Both the position numbers and the translations under genes were made by a program. The notes beneath the pieces were generated by a model that saw only the letters and a list, made by a program, of their open reading frames with translations, searched no databases and had not been told where the DNA came from. Of a DNA stretch of 64,000 bases, positions 54,624-62,630 are shown piece by piece (position 1 is the stretch's first letter; each line of letters begins with the position of its first letter). This DNA is from Prosthecobacter sp. (GTDB lineage: Bacteria; Verrucomicrobiota; Verrucomicrobiia; Verrucomicrobiales; Verrucomicrobiaceae). The DNA is taken from positions 1 to 64,000 of the forward strand of contig JABARQ010000001.1 of the NCBI GenBank assembly GCA_019186985.1, read 5' to 3'.

Positions 54624-54774
54624 CAGGGGGAACCCAAAGGGCGGGCGATAGTAGGGGAGGCGAAGGGGTGGTCAAGCAGCCTCGTCATCGTGACAAATGA
54701 AGGTGGAGCCTTGCCAATCATCAGGCCATCAGGTGGTGTAGGCAGGCGCGTCAGCTTCTGTTAAATACTTAGTT

Positions 54775-54804
54775 ATTATCAAATTTATAATAAAACTTGA
54801 TAAT
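54775..54804 (+). promoter_or_regulatory. promoter with perfect -10 flanked by an inverted repeat
   Basis: TATAAT at 54786-54791 sits between ATTATCAA (54775-54782) and TTGATAAT (54797-54804), an 8-bp perfect inverted repeat with a 14-base spacer. The arms are centred about two helical turns apart, suggesting a repressor site over the -10. The -35 is weak. Confidence 0.5.
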
Positions 54805-54823
54805 TTGCTTCACTTGAAGCAAA
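54804..54823 (+). promoter_or_regulatory. perfect hairpin in the leader before the start codon
   Basis: TTTGCTTC (54804-54811) and GAAGCAAA (54816-54823) form an 8-bp perfect stem with a 4-base loop, ending six bases before ATG 54830. It covers the position of the ribosome binding site; no Shine-Dalgarno is otherwise apparent. Confidence 0.5.
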
Positions 54824-54829
54824 ATCACT

Positions 54830-56209
54830 ATGTTCATGCTGCTGTTCCATCCCATCCGGCTGCGCTTGATGATCGCCCTCCTGCTTCTGCTGGTGGCCGG
54901 ACAGGCGCGTTCCAAGGCCGACATCATCGGCGACTGGAACGACTATGCCCTGACTGCAGCGCGTGATGGAGGGCTGCTCACGCCGGAGATGTCCCGGAAC
55001 ATGGCGATGCTTCACACCTCCATCTACAACGCGGTGGAGGGCATTGCCGGAAACTACAGCTTGTATGTCCACGGCACCTATTCCGGGCCTTCGGGAAGCG
55101 CCGTGACGGGGGCTTCGATGCAGGCTGCCGCCTCTGCCGCCGCCTACACCATCATGGCGGACCTCTACCCCGGCATGATGGGGGATTTTGCCAGCCTTTA
55201 TTCAACCCAGCTGAGCTCCCTGGCTGATGATCAGGCCAAGGTGGACGGCATCAACTTCGGCACGCTTGTGGCCAATGACATCCTGAACTGGCGGACGAAT
55301 GACGGCGCCTCGGACGCCTCCAATCCGCTGCTTTACACGCCGCTGGGCTCGGCCGGTCACTGGGCGCCGACCAGCCCGACCTATGATGATGCCGCGCTGC
55401 CCGGCTGGGGCAGTGTCAGCACCTTCGCCGCCGCGAACGTCAACACCTACACAGGCAGCCTGGGCATGAGCAATTCCAGCTACCTGACCACTCCCGGCTA
55501 CACGGCGGACTACAACCTGGTGAAGGACATCGGCTCCGCCACCAGCGGCACCCGGACCACGGAGCAGACGGATGCCGCCCTCTTCTGGGAGGGCGCACCC
55601 GGCACCATCACCAACATCGGCCTCTGGAACAAGGTCGCCGCCGGCATCATCAGCGGCCAGTCGCTCGGCCTGGCGGACAGCGCCCGGCTTTATGCCGCCC
55701 TGAACGTGGCGCTGGCGGATGCTGCCATCGTCGCCTGGGACACCAAGTTTGAGGTGGATCTCTGGAGCCCCGAGACGGCGATCCAGAACGGGGCTTCCGA
55801 CGGCAATGGCGACACGGCCGGCAACCCCGCCTGGCAGCCGCTGCTGACCTCGCCCAACTCCCCGTCCTACTTCGCCGAGCAGGCCGTCTTTGGCGGCGCA
55901 GCCTCGGGCATCCTCGAGTCCTTTGCGGGAACCAATTATGCGTTCACGCTCGACAGCGACACGGACGGCGACGGCTTCACGGACATCACGCTGAACTTCA
56001 GCTCCCTGGCCGCCGCGCGTGACATGGCGATGCTGAGCGGCCTCTGGGGAGGCTCCTATTTTGAAAAGTCGGTGATCGACAGCGCCGCGACGGGCGATCA
56101 GCTCGCCGCGCTGGTTCTGGGCAGCCAGTTCGCCGCCGTGCCTGAGCCCGGAAGCATGGTGCTGCTGGCCATGGCCGGCCTGGCCGGACTGCTCCGACGT
56201 CGCCGGTGA
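54830..56209 (+). CDS. PEP-CTERM protein, probably inactive vanadium haloperoxidase homologue
   Basis: 459 residues with a signal (about 10-29) and a C-terminal sorting tag ([23 protein letters not shown]). The body has the fold and motif spacing of bacterial vanadium-dependent haloperoxidases/PAP2-like enzymes ([13 protein letters not shown] near 60-72; [17 protein letters not shown] at 303-319). All active-site residues are changed: the Arg of the first motif (K...RP) is Ser313; the PSGH motif reads FAEQ at 348-351, losing the catalytic His; and the third motif SRxYGGIH reads SGLWGGSY (403-410), losing Arg and His. Only Lys306 remains. It may have become a structural or binding protein displayed at the surface. 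It precedes a DUF1501 gene by 47 bases. Confidence 0.8.
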   Translation: MFMLLFHPIRLRLMIALLLLLVAGQARSKADIIGDWNDYALTAARDGGLLTPEMSRNMAMLHTSIYNAVEGIAGNYSLYVHGTYSGPSGSAVTGASMQAAASAAAYTIMADLYPGMMGDFASLYSTQLSSLADDQAKVDGINFGTLVANDILNWRTNDGASDASNPLLYTPLGSAGHWAPTSPTYDDAALPGWGSVSTFAAANVNTYTGSLGMSNSSYLTTPGYTADYNLVKDIGSATSGTRTTEQTDAALFWEGAPGTITNIGLWNKVAAGIISGQSLGLADSARLYAALNVALADAAIVAWDTKFEVDLWSPETAIQNGASDGNGDTAGNPAWQPLLTSPNSPSYFAEQAVFGGAASGILESFAGTNYAFTLDSDTDGDGFTDITLNFSSLAAARDMAMLSGLWGGSYFEKSVIDSAATGDQLAALVLGSQFAAVPEPGSMVLLAMAGLAGLLRRRR

Positions 56210-56256
56210 CGGATAGCCGGGGCCGGGAAGGCGCGTTAAAGCATCCTTCTTCTCCC

Positions 56257-57723
56257 ATGTCACCCGCCCTTGAACATCACCTCCAGCAGACACGCCGTCA
56301 GTTCTTCGGTCAGTTTGGGCTGCGTGCCGGCAGCATTGCCCTGGCATCCTTGATGGGCAGGGAGATGGCCGCAGGGGCTCCGGCGCCGGGCATGGTGCAT
56401 CCGCCGCTCCCCGGCATGCCGCATTTCGCCCCCAGGGCAAAGCGCCTCATCTACCTGCACATGAACGGCGCGCCTTCGCAGCTCGACCTGTGGGACCACA
56501 AGCCGCAGCTCCGGGCCTATTTTGACAAGGACCTGCCCGAGAGCGTGCGCAACGGGCAGCGCATCACCACGATGACGAGCGGCCAGGCCCGCCTGCCGGT
56601 GGCGCCGTCGATGTTCAAGTTCCAGCAGCACGGAAGGAGCGGCATGTGGGCCAGCGAGCTGCTCAGGCATACTTCGAAGATCGTCGATGACATCGCGCTC
56701 ATCAAAACGGTGCACACCAGCGCCATCAACCATGATCCGGCCTGCACCTTTGTGATGACGGGCAGTGAAGTGCCGGGCAAGGCCAGCATCGGCTCCTGGC
56801 TCGCCTACGGCCTGGGCAGCGAAAGCAACGACCTGCCGGGCTTCGTGGTCTTCACCCCCAGCTTTCCGGCGGCCAGCCAGGCCCAGGCCCTGTTCACCCG
56901 CATGTGGAGCAGCGGCTTCCTGCCCAGCCGTTTCACCGGCGTCGCCCTGCGCGGCCAGGGGGATCCGGTGCTTTATGTGAAGAATCCTCCCGGCGTGGAC
57001 CCGGGGGACCGCCGCACGATGCTGAACGCGCTGGGCCGGCTCAACGAGATCAACCATGCACGAATCGGCGATCCGGAAATCCAGACCCGCATCGCCAATT
57101 ATGAGATGGCCTTCCGCATGCAGGCCAGCGTGCCGGAGCTGACGGACCTCGCCAGGGAAAGCAAGGCCACCCTGGAGATGTACGGCCCGGACGTGCATCG
57201 CGCCGGAAGCTTCACCCACAGCGCCATCCTCGCTCGGCGGCTCATCGAGCGCGGCACCCGTGTCGTGCAGATCCTTCACCGCGGCTGGGACCAGCATAAC
57301 AACCTGCCGCGGCTGCTGCGCGGGCAGATCGAGGACACCGACCAGGCGACTGCGGCGCTGATCATGGACCTGAAGCAGCGCGGGCTGCTCAACGACACCC
57401 TGGTCGTCTGGGGCGGCGAATTCGGCCGCACCGTTTACTCCCAGGGAACCCTCACCCAGGACAACTACGGGCGCGACCATCATCCGCGCAACTTCTGCAT
57501 GTGGATGGCCGGCGCAGGCGTGCGTGGCGGAACGGTTTACGGCGAGACGGACGACTTCAGCTACAACATCGTGAAGGATCCGGTGCACATCAACGACCTG
57601 AACGCCACGATCCTCCACCTCATGGGCATCGACCACACGCGCTTCAGCTTCAAGTTCCAGGGCCTCGACCAGCGCCTGACGGGCGTGGAGGAGCATCATC
57701 CGGTCAAGGCGGTGCTGGCCTGA
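56257..57723 (+). CDS. DUF1501 family protein (second copy)
   Basis: 488 residues from ATG 56257. Near the start is [21 protein letters not shown], a twin-arginine signal. The family landmarks are [120 protein letters not shown] and [23 protein letters not shown]. It is clearly distinct from the protein at 14154-15587, of the form usually paired with PSD1/DUF1553 cytochromes; none is adjacent here. Confidence 0.9.
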   Translation: MSPALEHHLQQTRRQFFGQFGLRAGSIALASLMGREMAAGAPAPGMVHPPLPGMPHFAPRAKRLIYLHMNGAPSQLDLWDHKPQLRAYFDKDLPESVRNGQRITTMTSGQARLPVAPSMFKFQQHGRSGMWASELLRHTSKIVDDIALIKTVHTSAINHDPACTFVMTGSEVPGKASIGSWLAYGLGSESNDLPGFVVFTPSFPAASQAQALFTRMWSSGFLPSRFTGVALRGQGDPVLYVKNPPGVDPGDRRTMLNALGRLNEINHARIGDPEIQTRIANYEMAFRMQASVPELTDLARESKATLEMYGPDVHRAGSFTHSAILARRLIERGTRVVQILHRGWDQHNNLPRLLRGQIEDTDQATAALIMDLKQRGLLNDTLVVWGGEFGRTVYSQGTLTQDNYGRDHHPRNFCMWMAGAGVRGGTVYGETDDFSYNIVKDPVHINDLNATILHLMGIDHTRFSFKFQGLDQRLTGVEEHHPVKAVLA

Positions 57724-57786
57724 TCCGCCCAGGATTCCGATTCGCCGGGAAAAGGAGGCGGGCGGCCCGCGTATTGAAGGACTGCC

Positions 57787-59805
57787 ATGCCCATTTCACG
57801 CCTTTTGTTGCCGCTTGCCCTTGCCTCCGCCGTCTCCGCGGCGGATGTCCGCCTCCAGCCCCTCAAGGACCTGGACGGTTACTTCCCCTTCAGCCCGCCG
57901 TCCTCGCTCAGCGAATGGGAGCAGCGCCGCGAGCAGGTGCGGCGTCAGATCCTGGTCTCGCAGGGCCTCTGGCCGATGCCGACCAAGACGCCGCTGAACG
58001 CCGTGGTGCACGGCCGGGTCGAGGGGGACGGCTTCACGGTCGAGAAGGTGTACTTTGAGAGCGCGCCCGGCTTTTACGTCACGGGCAGCCTGTGGAAGCC
58101 GAAGGTCATCAAGGGCAGGGTGCCGGGGGTGATGTTCGCCCACGGCCACTGGCAGGACGCCCGGCTTTCCCTGGGCGACCCCGCGAAGGTGCGCCAGGAG
58201 ATTGCCATCGGCGCGGAACGCTTTGAAAAGGGCGGTCGCAGCATCTTCCAGTCGCTCTGCGTGCAGCTCGCCCGCATGGGATGCATCGTCTGGCAGTGGG
58301 ACATGCTGAGCGACTCCGACTCGAAGCAGATCCCGCGCGAGGTGGTGCATCGTTTTGACAAGCAGCGGCCGGAGATGAACACGACCGAAAACTGGGGCCT
58401 GTTCAGCCCGCAGGCCGAGGCGAACCTGCAGTCCATCATGGGCCTGCAGACCTGGAACGCCGTGCGTGGACTGGACTTTTTGTTAAGCCTGCCGGAGGTC
58501 GACCCGGAGCGCACGGCGATCACCGGGGCGAGCGGCGGCGGCACGCAGACCATGCTGCTGGCGGCCATTGACGACCGCATCAGGCTGTCCTTTCCCTGCG
58601 TGATGGTCAGCACCTCCATGCAGGGCGGCTGCACCTGTGAAAACGCCAGCCTGCTGCGCATCGGCACGGGCAACGTCGAGTTTGCCGGACTCTTCGCCCC
58701 GAAGCCGCAGGGCATGAACACGGCCAACGACTGGACCAAGGAGATGGCGACCAAGGGCTTCCCCGACCTTCAGAAGCTTTACGCCACCTACGGGAAGAAG
58801 GACGATGTCTTCCTGCTTCGCGGGGAGCACTTCCAGCACAACTACAACGCCGTCACCCGCAGCGCCTTCTACACCTTCCTCAACAAGCACTTCAAGCTGG
58901 GCTTCGAGGCGCCGGTGATCGAGCGGGACTACGATCCGCTGCCGCCGGAAAAGCTGAGCGTCTGGGATGAACAGCACCCGGCGCCGAAGGCGGCGGACCC
59001 TGAGTTTGAGCGGCGGCTGCTGAAATACTTCACGGAGGACTCGGCGCGGAGGCTGAAGGAGGAGGGAGCTGAAGTGCTGAGGCAGGGAGTCGAGACCATC
59101 ATCGGCCGTGCTTATGACCAGGCGGGTGAGGTGGAGTGGACGCTGGCGGACAAGCAGGACCGCGGCGGCCACCTGGAGATGACAGGCACGCTGGTCAACA
59201 AGACCCATGGCGAGGAGACGGCCGTGACCTGGCTTTATCCGAAGCAGTGGAACGGCCGTGTGGTGGTCTGGCTGGATGACGCGGGCCGTGCCGGCCTGAA
59301 GAACGGGGATGTCAGCGCGCTCGTCGCAGGCGGTGCGGCGGTGGTCGGCGCGGACCTTCTGCTTCAGGGCGGCGAGCCGGTGAGGCAGGCCCGGGTGGTG
59401 AAGAACCCGCGCGAGTTTGCTGGTTACACCTTTGGTTATAACCACGCCCTGTTCGCACAGCGCACCCATGACGTGCTGAGCCTCGTCAGCTTCCTGCGCA
59501 ACGCCAGGGTGGGCTCGCATCCCAGCCCGAAGGCGGTCTGCCTGGCGGCCCTGGGGCCCCAGGCCGGCCCGGTGGCTCTCGCCGCCCGAGCCCTGGCGGG
59601 GAAGGCGGTCGACCGTGCGGCGGTGGACACGCACGGCTTCCGCTTCGGCAGGGTGCTGGACTACCGAGATCCGATGTTCCTGCCCGGCGGTGCGAAGTAT
59701 GGTGACGTTCCCGGGCTGATTGAGCTGAACGGCCCGCTGCCACTCTGGGTTCGTGGTGAGGGCAAGGATCCCCAGGCGGCGCCCGCTTCCTGGCTGCTCG
59801 AATAG
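57787..59805 (+). CDS. secreted double alpha/beta-hydrolase (acetyl xylan esterase-like)
   Basis: 672 residues with a signal (MPISRLLLPLALASAVSAAD). The N-terminal two-thirds is an alpha/beta-hydrolase: GVMFAHGHW, GCIVWQWDMLSDSDS, and the nucleophile elbow TAITGASGGGTQTMLLAAIDDR, then GEHFQHNYN, which probably contains the catalytic His. A second, shorter hydrolase-like region follows from about residue 440, with GRVVVWLDDAGRAGL, but it lacks a clear nucleophile. The layout matches a group of PVC proteins annotated as acetylxylan esterase-like. Substrate not determined. It lies 63 bases after the DUF1501 gene and 16 bases before the next esterase gene, one apparent operon. Confidence 0.82.
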   Translation: MPISRLLLPLALASAVSAADVRLQPLKDLDGYFPFSPPSSLSEWEQRREQVRRQILVSQGLWPMPTKTPLNAVVHGRVEGDGFTVEKVYFESAPGFYVTGSLWKPKVIKGRVPGVMFAHGHWQDARLSLGDPAKVRQEIAIGAERFEKGGRSIFQSLCVQLARMGCIVWQWDMLSDSDSKQIPREVVHRFDKQRPEMNTTENWGLFSPQAEANLQSIMGLQTWNAVRGLDFLLSLPEVDPERTAITGASGGGTQTMLLAAIDDRIRLSFPCVMVSTSMQGGCTCENASLLRIGTGNVEFAGLFAPKPQGMNTANDWTKEMATKGFPDLQKLYATYGKKDDVFLLRGEHFQHNYNAVTRSAFYTFLNKHFKLGFEAPVIERDYDPLPPEKLSVWDEQHPAPKAADPEFERRLLKYFTEDSARRLKEEGAEVLRQGVETIIGRAYDQAGEVEWTLADKQDRGGHLEMTGTLVNKTHGEETAVTWLYPKQWNGRVVVWLDDAGRAGLKNGDVSALVAGGAAVVGADLLLQGGEPVRQARVVKNPREFAGYTFGYNHALFAQRTHDVLSLVSFLRNARVGSHPSPKAVCLAALGPQAGPVALAARALAGKAVDRAAVDTHGFRFGRVLDYRDPMFLPGGAKYGDVPGLIELNGPLPLWVRGEGKDPQAAPASWLLE

Positions 59806-59821
59806 CCTCAGACTGCCAATC

Positions 59822-60601
59822 ATGAAGCGTCTGCTCCTTTTTCTCGCCCTCTGCGGTCTTGCCCCGGCTCAGGAAATCAAGCTTCCGGCCAGCGAGAACT
59901 TCCATCTCTTCCTGCTCGTCGGTCAGTCCAACATGGCCGGACGAGGCGTCGTGGAGGAGCAGGACAAGGCCCCTCTGCCTCGCGTGCTGATGCTGGGCAA
60001 GGACGGGCGCTGGACGGCGGCGGTGGATCCGATGCACTTTGACAAGCCAAGCGCGGGTGTCGGCCTGGGCCGCAGCTTTGCCAAGGTGCTGGCCGAGAAG
60101 GAGCCCGGGGTGACGATCGGCCTGATTCCCTGTGCTGTCGGCGGGTCGCCGATCGACTCGTGGAAGCCGGGAGTGTTCTATCCTCCAACCAAGAGTCATC
60201 CCTGGGATGACATGGTGAAGCGGGCGGTGCCCGCGCTTTCGGTGGGCGTCTTGAAGGGCATCCTCTGGCATCAGGGCGAATCTGACTGCAAGCCGGAGCT
60301 GGCCGGGGCCTATGAGGCCAAGCTGCATGACCTGGTGCGCCGGATGCGTGAACTGCTGAAGTCACCCCAGGTGCCGTTCATCGCCGGGCAGATGGGGCGT
60401 TTTCCCGACGTGCCCTGGACGCCGGAGATCGAAACCGTGGACCGTGCCCATCAAACTTTGCCGGGGAAGGTGCCCGGCTGCGCCTTTGTCAGCGCCGAGG
60501 GGCTGAACCACAAGGGTGACAAGATCCATTTTGACTCGCCATCCTATCGTGAGCTTGGCAGGCGATACGCCGAGGCCTGGCTGAAGCCGTCCAGGCCTTG
60601 A
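59822..60601 (+). CDS. sialate O-acetylesterase-like (SASA) SGNH esterase
   Basis: 259 residues from ATG 59822, with the signal MKRLLLFLALCGLAPAQ. The SGNH blocks are clear: FLLVGQSNMAGRG (block I, Ser36), IPCAVGGSPIDSW (block II Gly), GILWHQGESDCK (block III region) and the late GDKIHFDSPSYRELGRRYA supplying the catalytic Asp/His. Members remove acetyl groups from sialic acids or from plant and algal polysaccharides; in PVC bacteria the latter is more likely. It is the last gene of a co-directional series with the DUF1501 and hydrolase genes and converges on the next gene with only one base between. Confidence 0.88.
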   Translation: MKRLLLFLALCGLAPAQEIKLPASENFHLFLLVGQSNMAGRGVVEEQDKAPLPRVLMLGKDGRWTAAVDPMHFDKPSAGVGLGRSFAKVLAEKEPGVTIGLIPCAVGGSPIDSWKPGVFYPPTKSHPWDDMVKRAVPALSVGVLKGILWHQGESDCKPELAGAYEAKLHDLVRRMRELLKSPQVPFIAGQMGRFPDVPWTPEIETVDRAHQTLPGKVPGCAFVSAEGLNHKGDKIHFDSPSYRELGRRYAEAWLKPSRP

Positions 60602-60602
60602 G

Positions 60603-61178
60603 TCAAACGACGCGCGGCAGCACCTCGACAACGTCGGCGAGCACACGGCCGGAGCCGTGGCGCAGCTCGTTGCAGCGGCCGAACAAAATCTGCCCGCTGG
60701 TGGCGCCGAGCAGCTCGGCCAGCCTCTGGTCCACCGCGATGCGGAAATAGCCGCGCGGATGGCTGCTGTGCGGCACCTGGTGGCGTTCCAGGATCGCCCC
60801 GAAGGGCACGCGGCCTTCCAGCACCAGCTGCTGGGCCTCCTCGGGCAGGAGGTCGAGGTGAATGCCGATGGCCCCGAACTCGATGGGCTTGCCGTCGCTG
60901 CGCCGGTGCAGCACCGAGGCACGAACGAGGTAGTTGCCGATGCGGGCGCGGGCCGCCACATCCAGGTCGATGTCGCAGCCGTGATAATCGCGCAGATGCG
61001 GCGTCATGTCGCGGTCATGCACGAGCAGGAAGCGCTCCTGCTCGGCCAGTCCGTCGGGTTCGACAAAAGTCACGCGCGGGCGTGTGCTGCCGATGCCGTA
61101 AAAGAAGATCAGCGGAGCCAGGATGTCTTCGTCTTGTCGGGGGGCCTCGTTCATCACCTCGGGAAAGCTGGAATTCAT
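60603..61178 (-). CDS. chorismate-lyase-like (UbiC/UTRA-fold) protein
   Basis: 191 residues. The region 75-190 resembles the UbiC fold: NYLVRASVLHRRSDGKPIEFGAIGIHLDLLPEEA, then VPFGAILERHQVP and the C-terminal ILFGRCNELRHGSGRVLADVVEVLP, which fits the Arg...Glu ending of chorismate lyases. Similarity is weak and the N-terminal ~60 residues are extra, so pyruvate elimination from chorismate is only one possibility; a ligand-binding role is another. It lies 28 bases downstream of the radical SAM gene on the same strand, suggesting a shared pathway. Confidence 0.6.
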   Translation of the reverse strand: MNSSFPEVMNEAPRQDEDILAPLIFFYGIGSTRPRVTFVEPDGLAEQERFLLVHDRDMTPHLRDYHGCDIDLDVAARARIGNYLVRASVLHRRSDGKPIEFGAIGIHLDLLPEEAQQLVLEGRVPFGAILERHQVPHSSHPRGYFRIAVDQRLAELLGATSGQILFGRCNELRHGSGRVLADVVEVLPRVV

Positions 61179-61206
61179 CGTTCAGTCATTCGCAATCCGT
61201 CATTCC

Positions 61207-62553
61207 TCAGGTGTAACGGGCGTACTGGCGGTGCTGGGGCAGGAAGAAGTCATGCAGCAGCCTGTCCACCTGCAGCAGGCCGTCGCGGCTGAAGGTGACA
61301 TCATCGTTGGTCAGGTTGACCCATCCCTCCGCGGCCAGTCGCTCAAGCTGGGTGGCGAAGAACTGGCGTGGATGGATGCCGAACTTTTCCTGGTAGTAGG
61401 CGAACTCGCTGCGGCCGAGCTTCATCTTGAGGATGAACTCGCGCACGAAGCGCTCCTCGTGGCTGGTTTCATAGGCGCGGAAGATGGGCAGCCTGCCGGC
61501 GTCCACGGCCTGCATGTAGGGGCCGACATCAGCCTGGTTCTGATAATGCACGCCGCCCAGGTGGCCGAAGGAGGCCACGCCGCAGCTCAGCAGGTCGGAG
61601 CCCTCCCAGAGCGCGTCGCGGTACACGAACTTGATGCGCTGCGGATCCTTCACGACGGTGTAGGCGCTGGTGACGGTGTAGCCTGCCTTGACGAATTCAT
61701 CGAAGGCATAACTGACCCAGCGGCGCTTGGTGGGCCAGTCGGCGACGGGGGCGGTGACCTTGCCCTCGGCCTTCATCTGCTGATAGATGGTGGTGTTGTA
61801 GGGAACCTCCATCTGGTAGATGGTCACGGCGTCGGGGCCGAGGTCGATGGCCTTCTGCACGCAGACCTTCCAGTTTTCCTCGGTCTCGTTCATCATGCCG
61901 GCGATGAGGTCGATGTTGATGTGCTCGAAGCCGAGCGTCCGGGCGAAGCGGTAGGCCTTGTCGATCTCGCCGCTGCGATGGGCGCGGCCGTTGGACTCGA
62001 GGATGTGGTCGTCGAAGTTTTCCACGCCCAGGCTGAGGCGGGTGACGCCGACCTCGCGGATGCCGGAGAGCTTGACCTCGTTGAGCGTTCCGGGTTCGGC
62101 CTCGAAGGCCACCTCGGCGGCGCCCTCCCAGCTCACCAGGTCCTTCATGCGGCTGGTCAGGTCGCGCAGCTGGGGCACGCTGAGGTAGCTGGGCGTGCCG
62201 CCGCCGAAATAGACGAAGTGAGCCTTGCGGCCCTGGATGTAGGGCGTGGAGGCATAGCGCTCCATCTCACGCATTCCTGCGTCGATGTAGGCCTTGATCT
62301 CCTGGGCGTTCTTGTCGGTGTAGACCTTGAAGTAGCAGAAGTGGCAGCGTTTGCGGCAGAAGGGGATGTGGAAGTAGATGCCCAGCGGCACGTCCTGCGG
62401 GGCCGGACGCTGCATCACGGCCTCCACGGCGGGCACCTGCTCCGGCTTCCAGAAGGAGAAGGGGGGATAGTTGGAGACGAAGTAGTTTCCAGCCTCGGTC
62501 TTTTCAGGCTGCTTGTTCGTCGCTGGCTGGGGGGCTTCCAGGGTGTTGGACAT
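61207..62553 (-). CDS. HemN/coproporphyrinogen-oxidase-like radical SAM protein
   Basis: 448 residues from ATG 62553. The radical SAM cluster site is IPFCRKRCHFCYFKVY (Cys66, Cys70, Cys73), followed by the family FVYFGGGTPSYLS and EAEPGTL, then RLSLGVENFDDHILESNGR and INIDLIAGMMNETEENW. The C-terminal ~150 residues include the HemN-type domain (FGHLGGVHYQNQADVGPYM, ERFVREFILKMKLG). Relatives are coproporphyrinogen dehydrogenases, HemW and haem-handling HutW proteins; sequence reading alone does not separate these. Its partner gene is the UbiC-like one, which points away from simple haem synthesis and towards a small-molecule or cofactor step. Confidence 0.85.
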   Translation of the reverse strand: MSNTLEAPQPATNKQPEKTEAGNYFVSNYPPFSFWKPEQVPAVEAVMQRPAPQDVPLGIYFHIPFCRKRCHFCYFKVYTDKNAQEIKAYIDAGMREMERYASTPYIQGRKAHFVYFGGGTPSYLSVPQLRDLTSRMKDLVSWEGAAEVAFEAEPGTLNEVKLSGIREVGVTRLSLGVENFDDHILESNGRAHRSGEIDKAYRFARTLGFEHINIDLIAGMMNETEENWKVCVQKAIDLGPDAVTIYQMEVPYNTTIYQQMKAEGKVTAPVADWPTKRRWVSYAFDEFVKAGYTVTSAYTVVKDPQRIKFVYRDALWEGSDLLSCGVASFGHLGGVHYQNQADVGPYMQAVDAGRLPIFRAYETSHEERFVREFILKMKLGRSEFAYYQEKFGIHPRQFFATQLERLAAEGWVNLTNDDVTFSRDGLLQVDRLLHDFFLPQHRQYARYT

Positions 62554-62630
62554 GGCGAAAATGGGAACGGTTGCCACAGCCTAGTTCTGCCGCGAAAAAG
62601 CGCCAGCGGGGAAAGCTCCGGGACGATCCC

